Below are positions 43,061-52,068 of a stretch of DNA of 64,000 bases, in pieces. Location of the stretch: contig PHCB01000003.1 in NCBI GenBank assembly GCA_002842095.1, forward strand, positions 62,001-126,000. Direction: 5' to 3'. Origin of the DNA: a candidate division BRC1 bacterium HGW-BRC1-1. GTDB lineage: Bacteria; Sumerlaeota; Sumerlaeia; Sumerlaeales; Sumerlaeaceae. Under the pieces are notes generated by a model. The model was not told the DNA's origin, searched no databases, and was given only the letters and a program-made list of their open reading frames with translations. Position numbers and translations under genes: made by a program. Each line of letters starts with the position of its first letter. The stretch's first letter is position 1.

Positions 43061-43089
43061 ACACAAAGACACGAAGACACAAAGAAAGT
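43061..43089. repeat. GCAAAGAN-family repeat, CACAAAGA variant (copy 5)
   Basis: ACACAAAGACACGAAGACAC followed by AAAGAAA. Same sub-variant (CACAAAGA) as the first part of copy 6 at 43459; together they bracket the zinc-ribbon gene as direct repeats. Confidence 0.7.
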
Positions 43090-43094
43090 TTTAG

Positions 43095-43424
43095 TTAGAA
43101 CAACAGTCTTATCTGACCGAACGCCTGGCGGAACATTTCGCTGGGGTCGCTGGTGCCCAACCAGAAATATAACGCACCATAGATGACTGCTACCAGAATG
43201 GCCACAGTGATGGCATATTTGATCAGTGCAGTGATACTTATGCGGGACTTGCCGAAGCCGAGGGTTTGCACGCGCTGTTGAAACTCGCGGAACTGCTCGA
43301 TGCATAGCTCGCTGCAGAACACGCCTTCGTCCACCTGCATGCGGCATTCCTGGCAGATGGGCATGTGACATCGCTTGCAGCGCACGCTGGCCACACGCAC
43401 CGGATGGTTTTTACATTTGTCCAA
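43095..43424 (-). CDS. Small zinc-ribbon (B-box-like) protein with one membrane helix
   Basis: 109 residues from TTG 43424, preceded by AAGGAG eight bases upstream; the apparent ATG start at 43469 is in the repeat. CKNHPVRVASVRCKRCHMPIC is followed by a further Cys pair and C-x3-C (EGVFCSELC), giving a two-zinc B-box/FYVE-like ribbon at about 3-45. A membrane helix lies near 70-92 (TVAILVAVIYGALYFW). Proteins of this shape are widespread and of unknown function. It sits between two direct copies of the CACAAAGA repeat. Confidence 0.75.
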   Translation of the reverse strand: MDKCKNHPVRVASVRCKRCHMPICQECRMQVDEGVFCSELCIEQFREFQQRVQTLGFGKSRISITALIKYAITVAILVAVIYGALYFWLGTSDPSEMFRQAFGQIRLLF

Positions 43425-43458
43425 TTTCCTCGCTCCTTTCAGCGTGTAAAAACTATAA

Positions 43459-43513
43459 CACAAAGACACAAAGAAAACAAAGAAGAGCTTTGACGCAAAG
43501 ACGCAAAGAAAAG
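43459..43513. repeat. GCAAAGAN repeat, forward orientation (copy 6, left arm)
   Basis: Begins with the CACAAAGA variant and continues TTTGACGCAAAGACGCAAAG plus AAAAGCC. Forms an inverted pair with 43551-43592 around a 37-bp AT-rich core. Confidence 0.78.
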
Positions 43514-43550
43514 CCTTATATTAATAGCAATGCTTAATAATCCCTTAATG

Positions 43551-43592
43551 TTTTTCCTTTGCGCTCTTTGCGCCTTGGCGTCAGGATTTTTT
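43551..43592. repeat. GCAAAGAN repeat, reverse orientation (copy 6, right arm)
   Basis: TTTTTCCTTTGCGCTCTTTG, then CGCCTTGGCGTCAGGATTTTTT. It shares TCAGGATTTT with copy 3 at 22062. It ends just before the ndk stop codon. Confidence 0.78.
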
Positions 43593-43593
43593 C

Positions 43594-44013
43594 CTACCCT
43601 ATCAGTTCATCTTCTTTGAAGAAGTTCGCTATTTCCACCTGAGCCCGGGCGGGGGAGTCGCTGCCGTGGATGATGTTTTGGGTGGTTGAGAAGGCGAAGT
43701 CTCCGCGGATGGTGCCCGGGACTGCTTCCGTGTGTTTGGTTTTGCCCATCATGGTGCGGGTCATTTCCACCACGTCGTCGCCTTCCACCACCATGGCCAC
43801 GATGGGGCCGCTGAGGATGAACTCTTCCAGCCCCGGATAAAAGGGCTTGTTGACGTGCTCCTCATAATGGCGATGCGCGAGGTCGCGGTTCATGCGCAGC
43901 ATCTTCAAGCCAACGAGGCGAAGCCCGCGATGCTCAAGGCGTGAGATAACCTCGCCGACGAGGCCCCGGCGGACGCCGTCGGGTTTGATAAAAAGTAGTG
44001 TGCGTTCTTTCAC
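43594..44013 (-). CDS. ndk: Nucleoside diphosphate kinase
   Basis: 139 residues, the standard size. Motifs: TLLFIKPDGVRRGLVG at the N-terminus and the active-site NIIHGSDS with the phosphorylated histidine H116. It uses ATP to convert NDPs into NTPs. On the minus strand, divergent from proA across 175 bp. Confidence 0.97.
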   Translation of the reverse strand: MKERTLLFIKPDGVRRGLVGEVISRLEHRGLRLVGLKMLRMNRDLAHRHYEEHVNKPFYPGLEEFILSGPIVAMVVEGDDVVEMTRTMMGKTKHTEAVPGTIRGDFAFSTTQNIIHGSDSPARAQVEIANFFKEDELIG

Positions 44014-44188
44014 GTGTGGAGGTCTTCCCTTTTAATTTGATCTTCGGTTGTGCTGGACGAGGCACCCCCCGTCTCACAAGAGAAAAAATCATCCTCCCCG
44101 CTCGCTCGACGTTTGTCACTTGAAACAACACGTGCGGCAACCTTGTATCTTTGGGCGAAGGCCGACTTCTGCGGATCAAAGGAAACCC

Positions 44189-45487
44189 ATGACCGGCACA
44201 GCCAAGAACGTCACCCCCGCTCCCGAGAATGACCAGACCGCCAGCCTGATGCTGCAGATGGGCCGGCGCGCCCGCGAGGCTGCGGCAAAGCTCGCGGTTC
44301 TTCCGCCGTCGGTAAAGAACCGTGCGCTGGAGGCCATGGCCGATGCCTTCGAGGCCCACGCAGCGGAGATCAGCACCGAGAACGACAAGGATCTCGCTGC
44401 CGGGCGCGACAAGGGCCTGAGCGTGGCGATGCTCGATCGCCTGACCCTGAACGACAAACGCATTGCCGCCATGGCCGACGCCCTGCGCCAGGTGGCCCGC
44501 CTCGACGATCCCGTGGGCGAGTTCATCGAAATGAAAACGCGCCCCAATGGAATTCGCGTGGCGCGCATGCGTTCGCCCATCGGCGTGATCGGCATTATTT
44601 ATGAGTCGCGCCCCAACGTCACCGCCGACGCCGGTGCCCTGTGCCTGAAGAGCGGCAACGCCGTCATCCTGCGCGGTGGTAGCGAGGCGTTTCACTCGAA
44701 CACCATTCTGGCGCGCCTGATGGAGGATGCCGGACGCGAAGCGGGGCTGCCCCCCCACGGTGTGCAACTGGTTCCCACCACCGACCGCGCCGCCGTGCGC
44801 GAACTGTTGCGCCTGAACAAACACGTGGACCTCATCATCCCCCGCGGTGGCAAGAGCCTCATCGAAATGGTGGTGGAAAACTCGACGATTCCCGTCATCA
44901 AGCACTACGATGGCAACTGCCATGTGTTTGTGGATGCTCTGGCAGAACCCCAGATGGCGCTGAAGATAATCATGAACGCCAAGTGCTCGCGCCCGGGCGT
45001 GTGCAATGCCATGGAAAGTCTGCTGGTGCATGAAGCGGTGGCTGAATCGTTCCTGCCCCTGTTGGGCGAGGAGCTGCAAAAGGCCGGCGTGGAGTTGCGC
45101 GGCGACCCAACCATTTGCCGCATTCTTCCATGGGCCAAACCGGCCACCGACGAGGACCACCGCGAGGAGTTTCTTGGCCTTGTGATGAGCGCAGCCGTGG
45201 TGGCCGACGTGGATGCCGCCGCCGCGTGGATCAACGAGCACAGCTCGCACCACACCGATGCCATCGTGACGAACGACCACACCGCAGCCATGCGATTCCT
45301 CAACAGCGTGGACTCGGCCTGCGTTCTGGTGAACGCCTCCACGCGCTTCGCCGACGGCGGCGAGTTCGGCATGGGTTGCGAAATCGGCATTTCCACCGAC
45401 AAGCTGCACGCACGCGGTCCCATGGGGTTGCGCGAACTGACCACCACCAAGTTCGTGGTGCTGGGCGACGGGCAGGTGCGCGAATAA
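44189..45487 (+). CDS. proA: Gamma-glutamyl phosphate reductase
   Basis: 432 residues from ATG 44189, preceded by AAAGGA at about 44177; the longer frame from 44048 adds 47 residues of non-family sequence. Motifs: IGVIGIIYESRPNVT, KSGNAVILRGG, PRGGKSLI, and the catalytic Cys in the RPGVCNAMES segment. It reduces gamma-glutamyl phosphate to glutamate semialdehyde in proline synthesis. No proB is next to it; the following gene is a TPR protein. Confidence 0.96.
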   Translation: MTGTAKNVTPAPENDQTASLMLQMGRRAREAAAKLAVLPPSVKNRALEAMADAFEAHAAEISTENDKDLAAGRDKGLSVAMLDRLTLNDKRIAAMADALRQVARLDDPVGEFIEMKTRPNGIRVARMRSPIGVIGIIYESRPNVTADAGALCLKSGNAVILRGGSEAFHSNTILARLMEDAGREAGLPPHGVQLVPTTDRAAVRELLRLNKHVDLIIPRGGKSLIEMVVENSTIPVIKHYDGNCHVFVDALAEPQMALKIIMNAKCSRPGVCNAMESLLVHEAVAESFLPLLGEELQKAGVELRGDPTICRILPWAKPATDEDHREEFLGLVMSAAVVADVDAAAAWINEHSSHHTDAIVTNDHTAAMRFLNSVDSACVLVNASTRFADGGEFGMGCEIGISTDKLHARGPMGLRELTTTKFVVLGDGQVRE

Positions 45488-45651
45488 CGCACGAAACTCC
45501 CCGCCGCTGCCAACGAATGCGCTGGATTATTGTCCAACCCTCAAGCCATCATGAAACCATGACTGGTGCCGTCTGCGGAAGTTATCCCGCAAGGCGCCTC
45601 AGGCCCCGTGAAGCGTCAATCAACATCATGCCATAAAGAGGTGAGCACATC

Positions 45652-46149
45652 ATGACAGACGAGCAGAACGATCAAGGCATGGAACTCAAATTCAACCTCG
45701 CCAATCTGGACGCGTACATTTCTCTCAGCGAAAAGTCCGCATCCGAAGGGCGCAACGCTGAGTCCATTAATATGATGCGCGAGGGCGTGGACCGTTTTCC
45801 CGACGAGGCCAAGGGGCAGTACGCCATGGCCATGGCGCTGATGAGTGGCCTGAAAGCCGACCTTGCCCGCGACGTACTGTGGGAATCCCTCAGCGATGAG
45901 GAGAGCCTTGCCGAGCGGGCGCAGGACGCGCTGCAGGCGGCCATTGGCCTCGACCCGAACATGTGGCAGGCATACCGCAGCCTCGGCACGTTGCTGGCCG
46001 TGCGCGGACGCATTCGCAAAGCCCTCGAGGTTTGGCGGGAAAGCCTTGTGTTGAATCCCGACCAACCAGACCTGGAGCAGGACATCAAAATGTACGCGGA
46101 GCGCGAGAATTCCGATTCGACCGACGACGAGGTTCCGCCCCGCCAGTGA
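45652..46149 (+). CDS. TPR-like hypothetical protein
   Basis: 165 residues with about three TPR-like helix pairs (for example IGLDPNMWQAYRSLGTLLAV and KALEVWRESLVLNPDQPDL), and acidic ends. Starts at an ATG preceded by AGAGGTGAG. Soluble, probably a cytoplasmic scaffold. Precedes a glycosyltransferase by 24 bp, maybe in one operon. Confidence 0.7.
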   Translation: MTDEQNDQGMELKFNLANLDAYISLSEKSASEGRNAESINMMREGVDRFPDEAKGQYAMAMALMSGLKADLARDVLWESLSDEESLAERAQDALQAAIGLDPNMWQAYRSLGTLLAVRGRIRKALEVWRESLVLNPDQPDLEQDIKMYAERENSDSTDDEVPPRQ

Positions 46150-46173
46150 TCATCCGCGCAGGGCTGCGCCGCC

Positions 46174-47307
46174 ATGGCGTTTGATATTATCTGCCTGAGC
46201 CACCTCGCCTTCGAGGTGACGCTGTTTCAACGTCCCCAGCACCTGATGGTCCGGCTGGCAGAGCGCGGCCACCGGGTGTTGTATTGTGGGTGCGTGGGGA
46301 CGCGCCGCACGAAGGAAATCCGGCGTCAGCCCCAGGGCACCGTGGCGCCTGCCCGTCTGGCAGTCACACATCTGCCCTATCATCCGCTCACGCGTCACCT
46401 CGAAACACCCCGGCGCATGCTCACCGCTTCCAGCATCCGCCGCTCCGCAACCGAACTTTTTGCACCCGAGGAAAACCCGCGACTGCTGTGGTTGTACCAC
46501 CCCGGCCTGCTGCCGTTGGCCCAGCGCCTGGGCGGGGGACGCGTGGTGTTCGACATGATGGATCGCTTCCGGTCCTTCACCTCGTCTCCGGCCGACACCC
46601 ACGAGCAGGAGCGCCGCGTGGTGAGGTCCGCCGACCAGCTTTTCTCCGGCGGACGTTCCCTTCACCGCGCTTGCGAAAAACTGCTCGGTGGCGGCGCAGC
46701 GCGGCCACCGCTTTGTTTCCCCAGCGGCGTTGACCTTCTCCACTTTCGCTCGGCGTTGAGCGATGAAACCAGCGTGCCTCCCGAACTTGCCCGTCTGCCC
46801 GGACCTGTGTTTGGTTACATCGGTGCGGTGGATGAGCGCATCGACTGGCTGGCTCTTCGCGCCCTTGCCACGGCGCAGCCCAACGGCAGCGTGGTACTGA
46901 TCGGGCCGGTCCTGGCCCCCGATCTTCCGGCCATGCCTCCCAATGTGCACATCCTTGGCGCGCGACCTTACAGCACCCTGCCGGGTTGGCTGAAGGGATT
47001 CGACGTGGCGCTCATTCCGTTCCGCATCACCGAGTTGGTGACCCACGTCTCACCCACCAAGACCCCCGAATACCTTGCCGCGGGCTGCATGGTGGTGAGT
47101 ACCGCAGTGCCCGACGTAAAGGCCGATTGGGGCGACGTGGTTATGGTGACCCAAACCCCAACACAATTTGCAGAGGCATGCGCAGCCGCCGTAGCCGAAC
47201 CCACGCAGCCCGAAGCACTCAGCAATTTGACCTCCCAACGCGCCCGCACGTGGGAGCAGATCGCCGCCGAGATGGAGCAGGCGCTGGAAGAAATCGTGGC
47301 ACGATGA
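46174..47307 (+). CDS. Glycosyltransferase (GT-B; TuaH/WbaZ-like)
   Basis: 377 residues of the GT4/GT1-type fold. The N-terminus DIICLSHLAFEVTLFQRPQHL is typical of teichuronic-acid-like and UDP-galactopyranose-like transferases; the C-terminal domain has YIGAVDERIDWLAL and the donor-site motif THVSPTKTPEYLAAGCMVV with a conserved Glu. It probably builds a surface polysaccharide. The glnE start overlaps its stop by 4 bp. Confidence 0.85.
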   Translation: MAFDIICLSHLAFEVTLFQRPQHLMVRLAERGHRVLYCGCVGTRRTKEIRRQPQGTVAPARLAVTHLPYHPLTRHLETPRRMLTASSIRRSATELFAPEENPRLLWLYHPGLLPLAQRLGGGRVVFDMMDRFRSFTSSPADTHEQERRVVRSADQLFSGGRSLHRACEKLLGGGAARPPLCFPSGVDLLHFRSALSDETSVPPELARLPGPVFGYIGAVDERIDWLALRALATAQPNGSVVLIGPVLAPDLPAMPPNVHILGARPYSTLPGWLKGFDVALIPFRITELVTHVSPTKTPEYLAAGCMVVSTAVPDVKADWGDVVMVTQTPTQFAEACAAAVAEPTQPEALSNLTSQRARTWEQIAAEMEQALEEIVAR

Positions 47308-50300
47308 GCGACCCCTCACCGCCCCATTTCGCGTCCGATTCACCCGCCACTGTTAGTTTGAATTGCATCCTGCAAATTGCCGAAAGCGCGGGGCTGGCCG
47401 ACCTTGACGCGTTTGGCGCAAAAATCACCGTGTCTGCCTACGAAACCGCCGACCCGGAAACCGCCGTCAACCGCCTCGAACAATTTCTCGCGTCCACATC
47501 GGACCCCAAGCCCATCCTTCGCGAACTGGAGACTCAGCCCGACGCCCGTCTCGTGTTGCTGACGCTGCTGGCAAACTCGCGCTTTTTTACGGACGTGCTC
47601 ATGCGCCAGCCGGAAATGTTTCTCTGGCTGCTTCACGAGGGCGACCTCCACATGTCGCGGCTGTTGTCCCACTACCGCCGCGAAGTGCGCCGAACCATGG
47701 CCGCTCACCCCGACAGCACGGAACTGCGCCGTGTGTTGTCGCGCATGCGCCGCCGCGAGATGGTGCGCATCGGGCTGCGCGACATCTTGAACCTCGGCAC
47801 CGTCGAGGAAACCACCCGCGAGATTTCCGAACTGGCCCAGGCCCTCACCGCCGCCGCCGCCGAAACCGCCTACGCCGAGATGACCGCCCGCTATGGCGAG
47901 CCGATGACCGAGCCATCGCCATCGAACCCCGCACGGCCCTGCGGCATGTGCGTGCTGGGCATGGGCAAGCTGGGCGGTCGCGAACTCAATTTTTCTTCCG
48001 ACATCGATCTCATTTTTATTTACGACGAGGAGGGCCAGACCACCGGTCTGCTGCCCGATGGCCGCCGCACGGCACCACAATCCAACCACGTTTTTTTCAC
48101 ACGCATGGGCGAGGCGATCGTCAAATTTCTCTCCGGACGCGACACCGAGGCGCAACTCTATCGCGTGGACATGCGCCTGCGCCCCGAGGGCAAGAGCGGC
48201 CCCCTCGCGCGCTCTCTCGATTCCTTCCTGAACTACCTGCGCCAGCAGGCCCGCGACTGGGAACGCCTCGCATATCTGAAGGCGCGCGTGCTGACCGGCC
48301 CCGCCACGCTGGCCGAGCGGATCTATCGCTTCACGCAGGAATTCGTTTTCTCCGAAACCGACCCCGCTCTCATCGTGCGCGAGGTGGAGCGCCTGAAGGA
48401 GATGATCGATCGCGAGGTCACCAACAGCGATGTGTACCATCGCGAAGTGAAGCGCGGTTATGGCGGCATCCGCGAGATCGAGTTTGTCGTGTTCGCCATG
48501 CAGATCATCTATGGACGCATGCACCGTGCGCTGCGGGCGCGAAATATTTTCGTCGCCATCGAACGCCTGCGTGAGGTGAACCTGCTGCCCGAGGCCGACG
48601 CCAACTTTCTGCTGGAGGCGTACTCGCACCTGCGCGAGGTGGAGCACTGCCTGCAAATGGAGGGGGAGGCGCAGACCCACCTGTTGCCCGAGCCCGGCCC
48701 GCAGTTGGATCTCGTGGCGCGCAAATGCGGCTTCACCAACGGCGCAGACCTTATGTCTCACCACGAGGCCATCGCGAACCGTGTGCACGAACACTTCACC
48801 CAATTTTTTCAGCATGACACGGAGGCCGTCGAGCGGCTGTCGCGCGAATTGCTGGCGGTGCTCAACCCCGAAACTCCCGAGGAGGAAGCGACGGCGCTCC
48901 TCGCAAGGCACGGTCTCGGGGAGGTTCGCGATCTCCGCCTGCTGCGCGACCTGGCCTACGGCACGCGCGAGATTTTCATCAGCGCGGAGGGCCAACGCTC
49001 CTTCGAGCAGATGCTGCCGTCGCTGTTGCGCCTCACGCGCGAGTCGCCAAACCCCACCGCCGTGCTGCCGCTGCTGCACTCGTTCATGCTGGCCATCAAG
49101 GGGATCACCTACTACTACGAACTGGTTGCGCAGCACCCCGACATCCTGCGGTTGCTCGTGCGTCTGTTCGGGTCGAGTCCGGTCTTCGGACGCGTTCTCA
49201 TTGCCCACCCGGAATTTTTCGACGCCATCATTTCATCGCGTCTCGTTTACGAGCCGGGCCCGCCGGAGGAACAGGCCGGGCGTCTGAGCGCGGCGGTGGG
49301 CGCGGCCCGCGCCATGGATCGCCGCCTGGTGCTGCTGCGGCGGGCCGTGCGATTTGAGGAACTTCTCATCGCAGTGCGCCACCTGCTGGATCTCGCGCCG
49401 CTGCCGGCAACCCTCGCGGCCCTCGCCCGCGCTGCCGACGCCGCTCTCGCCACCGCCCTGCCCCTCGCCGCCGAACGTACGGTTGATCGCTTTTCGCCGG
49501 GACTCGAGCGCCCCGCTCTGCGCGCCGCTTGCGACGAACTCATGCAACGCGCCCGCACACAGTTTACGGTCATCGCGCTGGGCAAGTATGGCGGCGGCGA
49601 ACTCAATTTTCTCGGCGATCTCGATGTGGTTTTTGTTTTCGACGAAACCGACGAATCTCCCTTCCGGGGCAATTCAGCCACGAAAACCTGGACCACCCTT
49701 GCCCACGACATCACCGCTGTGCTGGGCGAAAATGTGCAGGGCGGACGCGCCTACGCCATCGACACGCGGCTGCGCCCCCACGGACGCAACTCGCCCCTGG
49801 CCACTGCGTTCGGGAGCTACCTGACTTATCTGACCGAGGAAGCGGAAATCTGGGAATTGCAGACTTTCCTCCGTGCACGCCACGCGTGGGGAAATGCCGC
49901 CCTTACCAGCGCCCTGCGCGATGCCGCCGCACGCCGCCGCGAAGACCTCGACACCCAAAACATCGCGGACGAAATGCGCACCATGCGTCGGCGTCTCGAA
50001 GAAAGCGTAGCCAACGCCGATGCGGACCGGGGCGAATTCAAACGTTCTCCGGGTGGCCTCGTCGATATCGAATTTGCCCTGCAATACCTCGGCCTTACCG
50101 GTGCCTTGACGGACGCCCAAACCCGGGGCAGCTATTTCGATGCCCTCGCGGCGGCGAGCGATTCCGACTCCGAGGCATTCGCATCGCTGGCGGCATTGGA
50201 TCCCCCCTACAGCGCGCTGCGCGCGGCCGAAACCGCCGTGCGCCTCGTGCGCGGCGTGGGCGAAAGTGTGCCGCCAGTCGCCCCCGAAGACTTGCGGGCT

Positions 50301-50405
50301 GTGGAGCATCTGTTGCAGATCAAAGACGGAACGCTGCTTGCCCATCTCGCCCAAATTCGCGCGCAGGTGCGCGAGCACCTCGGCAAAATCTCAACCCGAA
50401 TTTGA
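47304..50405 (+). CDS. glnE: Bifunctional glutamine synthetase adenylyltransferase/deadenylylase
   Basis: 1033 residues from ATG 47304 (overlapping the previous TGA); the frame is open further upstream but that part lies inside the glycosyltransferase gene. Two nucleotidyltransferase domains are clear: GMGKLGGRELNFSSDIDLIF (N-terminal, about residue 220) and ALGKYGGGELNFLGDLDVVF (C-terminal, about 765), each with the two catalytic Asp. GlnE adds or removes AMP on glutamine synthetase under control of PII. No glnA or glnB is in the window. Length is slightly more than E. coli GlnE (946). Confidence 0.95.
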   Translation: MSDPSPPHFASDSPATVSLNCILQIAESAGLADLDAFGAKITVSAYETADPETAVNRLEQFLASTSDPKPILRELETQPDARLVLLTLLANSRFFTDVLMRQPEMFLWLLHEGDLHMSRLLSHYRREVRRTMAAHPDSTELRRVLSRMRRREMVRIGLRDILNLGTVEETTREISELAQALTAAAAETAYAEMTARYGEPMTEPSPSNPARPCGMCVLGMGKLGGRELNFSSDIDLIFIYDEEGQTTGLLPDGRRTAPQSNHVFFTRMGEAIVKFLSGRDTEAQLYRVDMRLRPEGKSGPLARSLDSFLNYLRQQARDWERLAYLKARVLTGPATLAERIYRFTQEFVFSETDPALIVREVERLKEMIDREVTNSDVYHREVKRGYGGIREIEFVVFAMQIIYGRMHRALRARNIFVAIERLREVNLLPEADANFLLEAYSHLREVEHCLQMEGEAQTHLLPEPGPQLDLVARKCGFTNGADLMSHHEAIANRVHEHFTQFFQHDTEAVERLSRELLAVLNPETPEEEATALLARHGLGEVRDLRLLRDLAYGTREIFISAEGQRSFEQMLPSLLRLTRESPNPTAVLPLLHSFMLAIKGITYYYELVAQHPDILRLLVRLFGSSPVFGRVLIAHPEFFDAIISSRLVYEPGPPEEQAGRLSAAVGAARAMDRRLVLLRRAVRFEELLIAVRHLLDLAPLPATLAALARAADAALATALPLAAERTVDRFSPGLERPALRAACDELMQRARTQFTVIALGKYGGGELNFLGDLDVVFVFDETDESPFRGNSATKTWTTLAHDITAVLGENVQGGRAYAIDTRLRPHGRNSPLATAFGSYLTYLTEEAEIWELQTFLRARHAWGNAALTSALRDAAARRREDLDTQNIADEMRTMRRRLEESVANADADRGEFKRSPGGLVDIEFALQYLGLTGALTDAQTRGSYFDALAAASDSDSEAFASLAALDPPYSALRAAETAVRLVRGVGESVPPVAPEDLRAVEHLLQIKDGTLLAHLAQIRAQVREHLGKISTRI

Positions 50406-50495
50406 AACCCCGGTCACCGCAAGTTCCGTCCCCCTATCTTTCGACCAGTTTTCCCTTGATCAGGTACGTCCCAAGCCCCCATCAATAGGCACGAC

Positions 50496-51215
50496 ATGAG
50501 CCAATCCACCGTTAAAAACGCCGAGTACTCCGAGTTTGTTCTGCGCCGCCTGCACTCCCTTACGGGGGTCGTGCCGCTGTCGGCCTTTATCGCGTTCCAC
50601 TTCTTTGCCAACTCTTTCTCCACTGTTGGCGCGGGTCCCTTCAACAAGATCGTGGATGGCTTGCGCAGCATGCCCTTCCTCATCGCCATCGAGTGGGGCG
50701 CCCTCTTCGCTCCCTTCCTCTTCCACATGTTCTACGGTTTGTGGATTGTCTTCCGTGGCTCGTCGAACATGAAGCGCGAACCCTTCGTTCGCAACTTCTC
50801 CTACGTGGCCCAGCGCGTCACGGCGCTCATCATGTTCGTGTTCATCATCACGCACGTCATCAGTATGAAGTATATCGTCATCCCCGAACACAACTACCCC
50901 ATCGGGGCCGACTACTACGCCGCGCTGCGCGATCACTTCCGCAACCCCTACGTTTACTGGTGGTACGTGGTTGCCGTGGCGGCGACGGTCTTCCACCTCG
51001 CCAACGGCATCTGCACCTTCGCCATGACGTGGGGCATAACCATCGGCCGCAACGCACAGCGCATCACCGCCATGGCCATGGCGGGAGTCGGCGTGGTCCT
51101 GTTCTTCATAGCCCTGTCATCGATGAATGGCTTCCTAAAAGAACCCACCCCCGAACACCCCACCGGCGCCCCGGAAGCGGCTCTGGTGATGGCAGCGCCA
51201 ACCACCGCCCCCTGA
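50496..51215 (+). CDS. sdhC: Succinate dehydrogenase/fumarate reductase cytochrome b558 subunit (SdhC-like)
   Basis: 239 residues with five membrane helices, the form found in di-haem b558 complexes. Haem-ligand histidines are visible in RRLHSLTG, AFHFFANSF, LFHMFYGLW, ITHVISMK and VFHLANGI. It anchors the succinate:quinone oxidoreductase and carries electrons to menaquinone or quinone. Normally sdhA and sdhB follow directly; here the next gene is a methyltransferase, so this copy is separate from the rest of the complex. Confidence 0.9.
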   Translation: MSQSTVKNAEYSEFVLRRLHSLTGVVPLSAFIAFHFFANSFSTVGAGPFNKIVDGLRSMPFLIAIEWGALFAPFLFHMFYGLWIVFRGSSNMKREPFVRNFSYVAQRVTALIMFVFIITHVISMKYIVIPEHNYPIGADYYAALRDHFRNPYVYWWYVVAVAATVFHLANGICTFAMTWGITIGRNAQRITAMAMAGVGVVLFFIALSSMNGFLKEPTPEHPTGAPEAALVMAAPTTAP

Positions 51216-51234
51216 TCAACTGCGACCGCTCGGT

Positions 51235-51900
51235 ATGAACTTCATAGCGTTCGCTATCGTGATGATGATTGTTGTTTTCTTAACGTGGCGCTTCGCGTCG
51301 CGCCGCCAATCTTTGCCTTGTCCCGTATGGCTGCGTTGGATGGTGGAACTGGATAACCCGTTCACCAAGACGAACAGGGCCGAGGTTATTGTTGGCCTCC
51401 TCGACCTCCAGCCAGGTATGATGGTGCTCGATGTCGGTTGCGGGCCAGGGCGCCTCGCCGTTCCTCTCGGCAAAGCGGTAGCCCCCACTGGCGAAGTCGT
51501 GGCCATGGACATCCAACCGGGCATGCTCGCCCGCGCTCGGGCAAAGGCGCAGGCCGCGGGAGTGGACAACATTCGCTTCATGGAAGCCGGTGCCGGCGAG
51601 GGCAAGGCGGGGTACGGGCAATTCGACCGCGTATTGATGGTGACTGTGCTGGGGGAAATCCCCGACCGCGAAGGCGCGCTGGCAGAAGTTTACAATGCCC
51701 TGAAGCCCGGCGGTTTGCTCTCGGTCACAGAAGTAATCTTCGACCCCCATTTTCAGCGTCGCTCCACGCTGACCGCAATGGCAGAACATTCTGGCCTTCG
51801 GTCCAAAGCATTTTATGGCCATGCCCTTGCCTATACGCAACACTTCGAGAAACCTGCGGTTTCCTGCGTTTCCGACAACCCCGAAGGGCCGCAGGAATAA
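51235..51900 (+). CDS. SAM-dependent methyltransferase
   Basis: 221 residues. One hydrophobic stretch at 1-15 may be a membrane anchor. Motif I is VLDVGCGPGRLAVPLG (about 62-77), followed by VVAMDIQPGML and the post-II stretch DRVLMVTVLGEIPDREG. The pattern resembles ubiquinone/menaquinone- or phospholipid N-methyltransferases (UbiE/PmtA-like), but no biosynthetic partner is nearby. Begins 19 bp after sdhC and may be in its operon. Confidence 0.82.
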   Translation: MNFIAFAIVMMIVVFLTWRFASRRQSLPCPVWLRWMVELDNPFTKTNRAEVIVGLLDLQPGMMVLDVGCGPGRLAVPLGKAVAPTGEVVAMDIQPGMLARARAKAQAAGVDNIRFMEAGAGEGKAGYGQFDRVLMVTVLGEIPDREGALAEVYNALKPGGLLSVTEVIFDPHFQRRSTLTAMAEHSGLRSKAFYGHALAYTQHFEKPAVSCVSDNPEGPQE

Positions 51901-51966
51901 GAACCCACGTTATTATCGAGGTCTGAATTGTAACCAAACCGATTTGGGCTGCGGGCTTCCCGTGCG

Positions 51967-51995
51967 ATTGCACGTGCAATAACGCAAAAATGCGT
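51967..51995. promoter_or_regulatory. 14-bp perfect palindrome ATTGCACGTGCAAT with adjacent inverted repeat
   Basis: Perfect palindrome at 51967-51980, with the central CG typical of LacI-type operators, and ACGCA-AAAA-TGCGT at 51982-51995. It lies about 90 bp upstream of the 911-residue lipoprotein gene; both an operator and a hairpin are possible. Confidence 0.4.
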
Positions 51996-52068
51996 ATCGC
52001 CTGTCATCCGATGGCCGATGCATTACGTCTTATGGTTTAGATTCAGCGACCATCAGGGAACGTAAATT

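Noticed and set aside
46986-47303. 106-codon N-terminal extension of glnE
   Set aside because: It lies entirely within the glycosyltransferase gene and has Arg-rich shadow composition; the ATG at 47304 overlaps the upstream stop in the usual ATGA manner.
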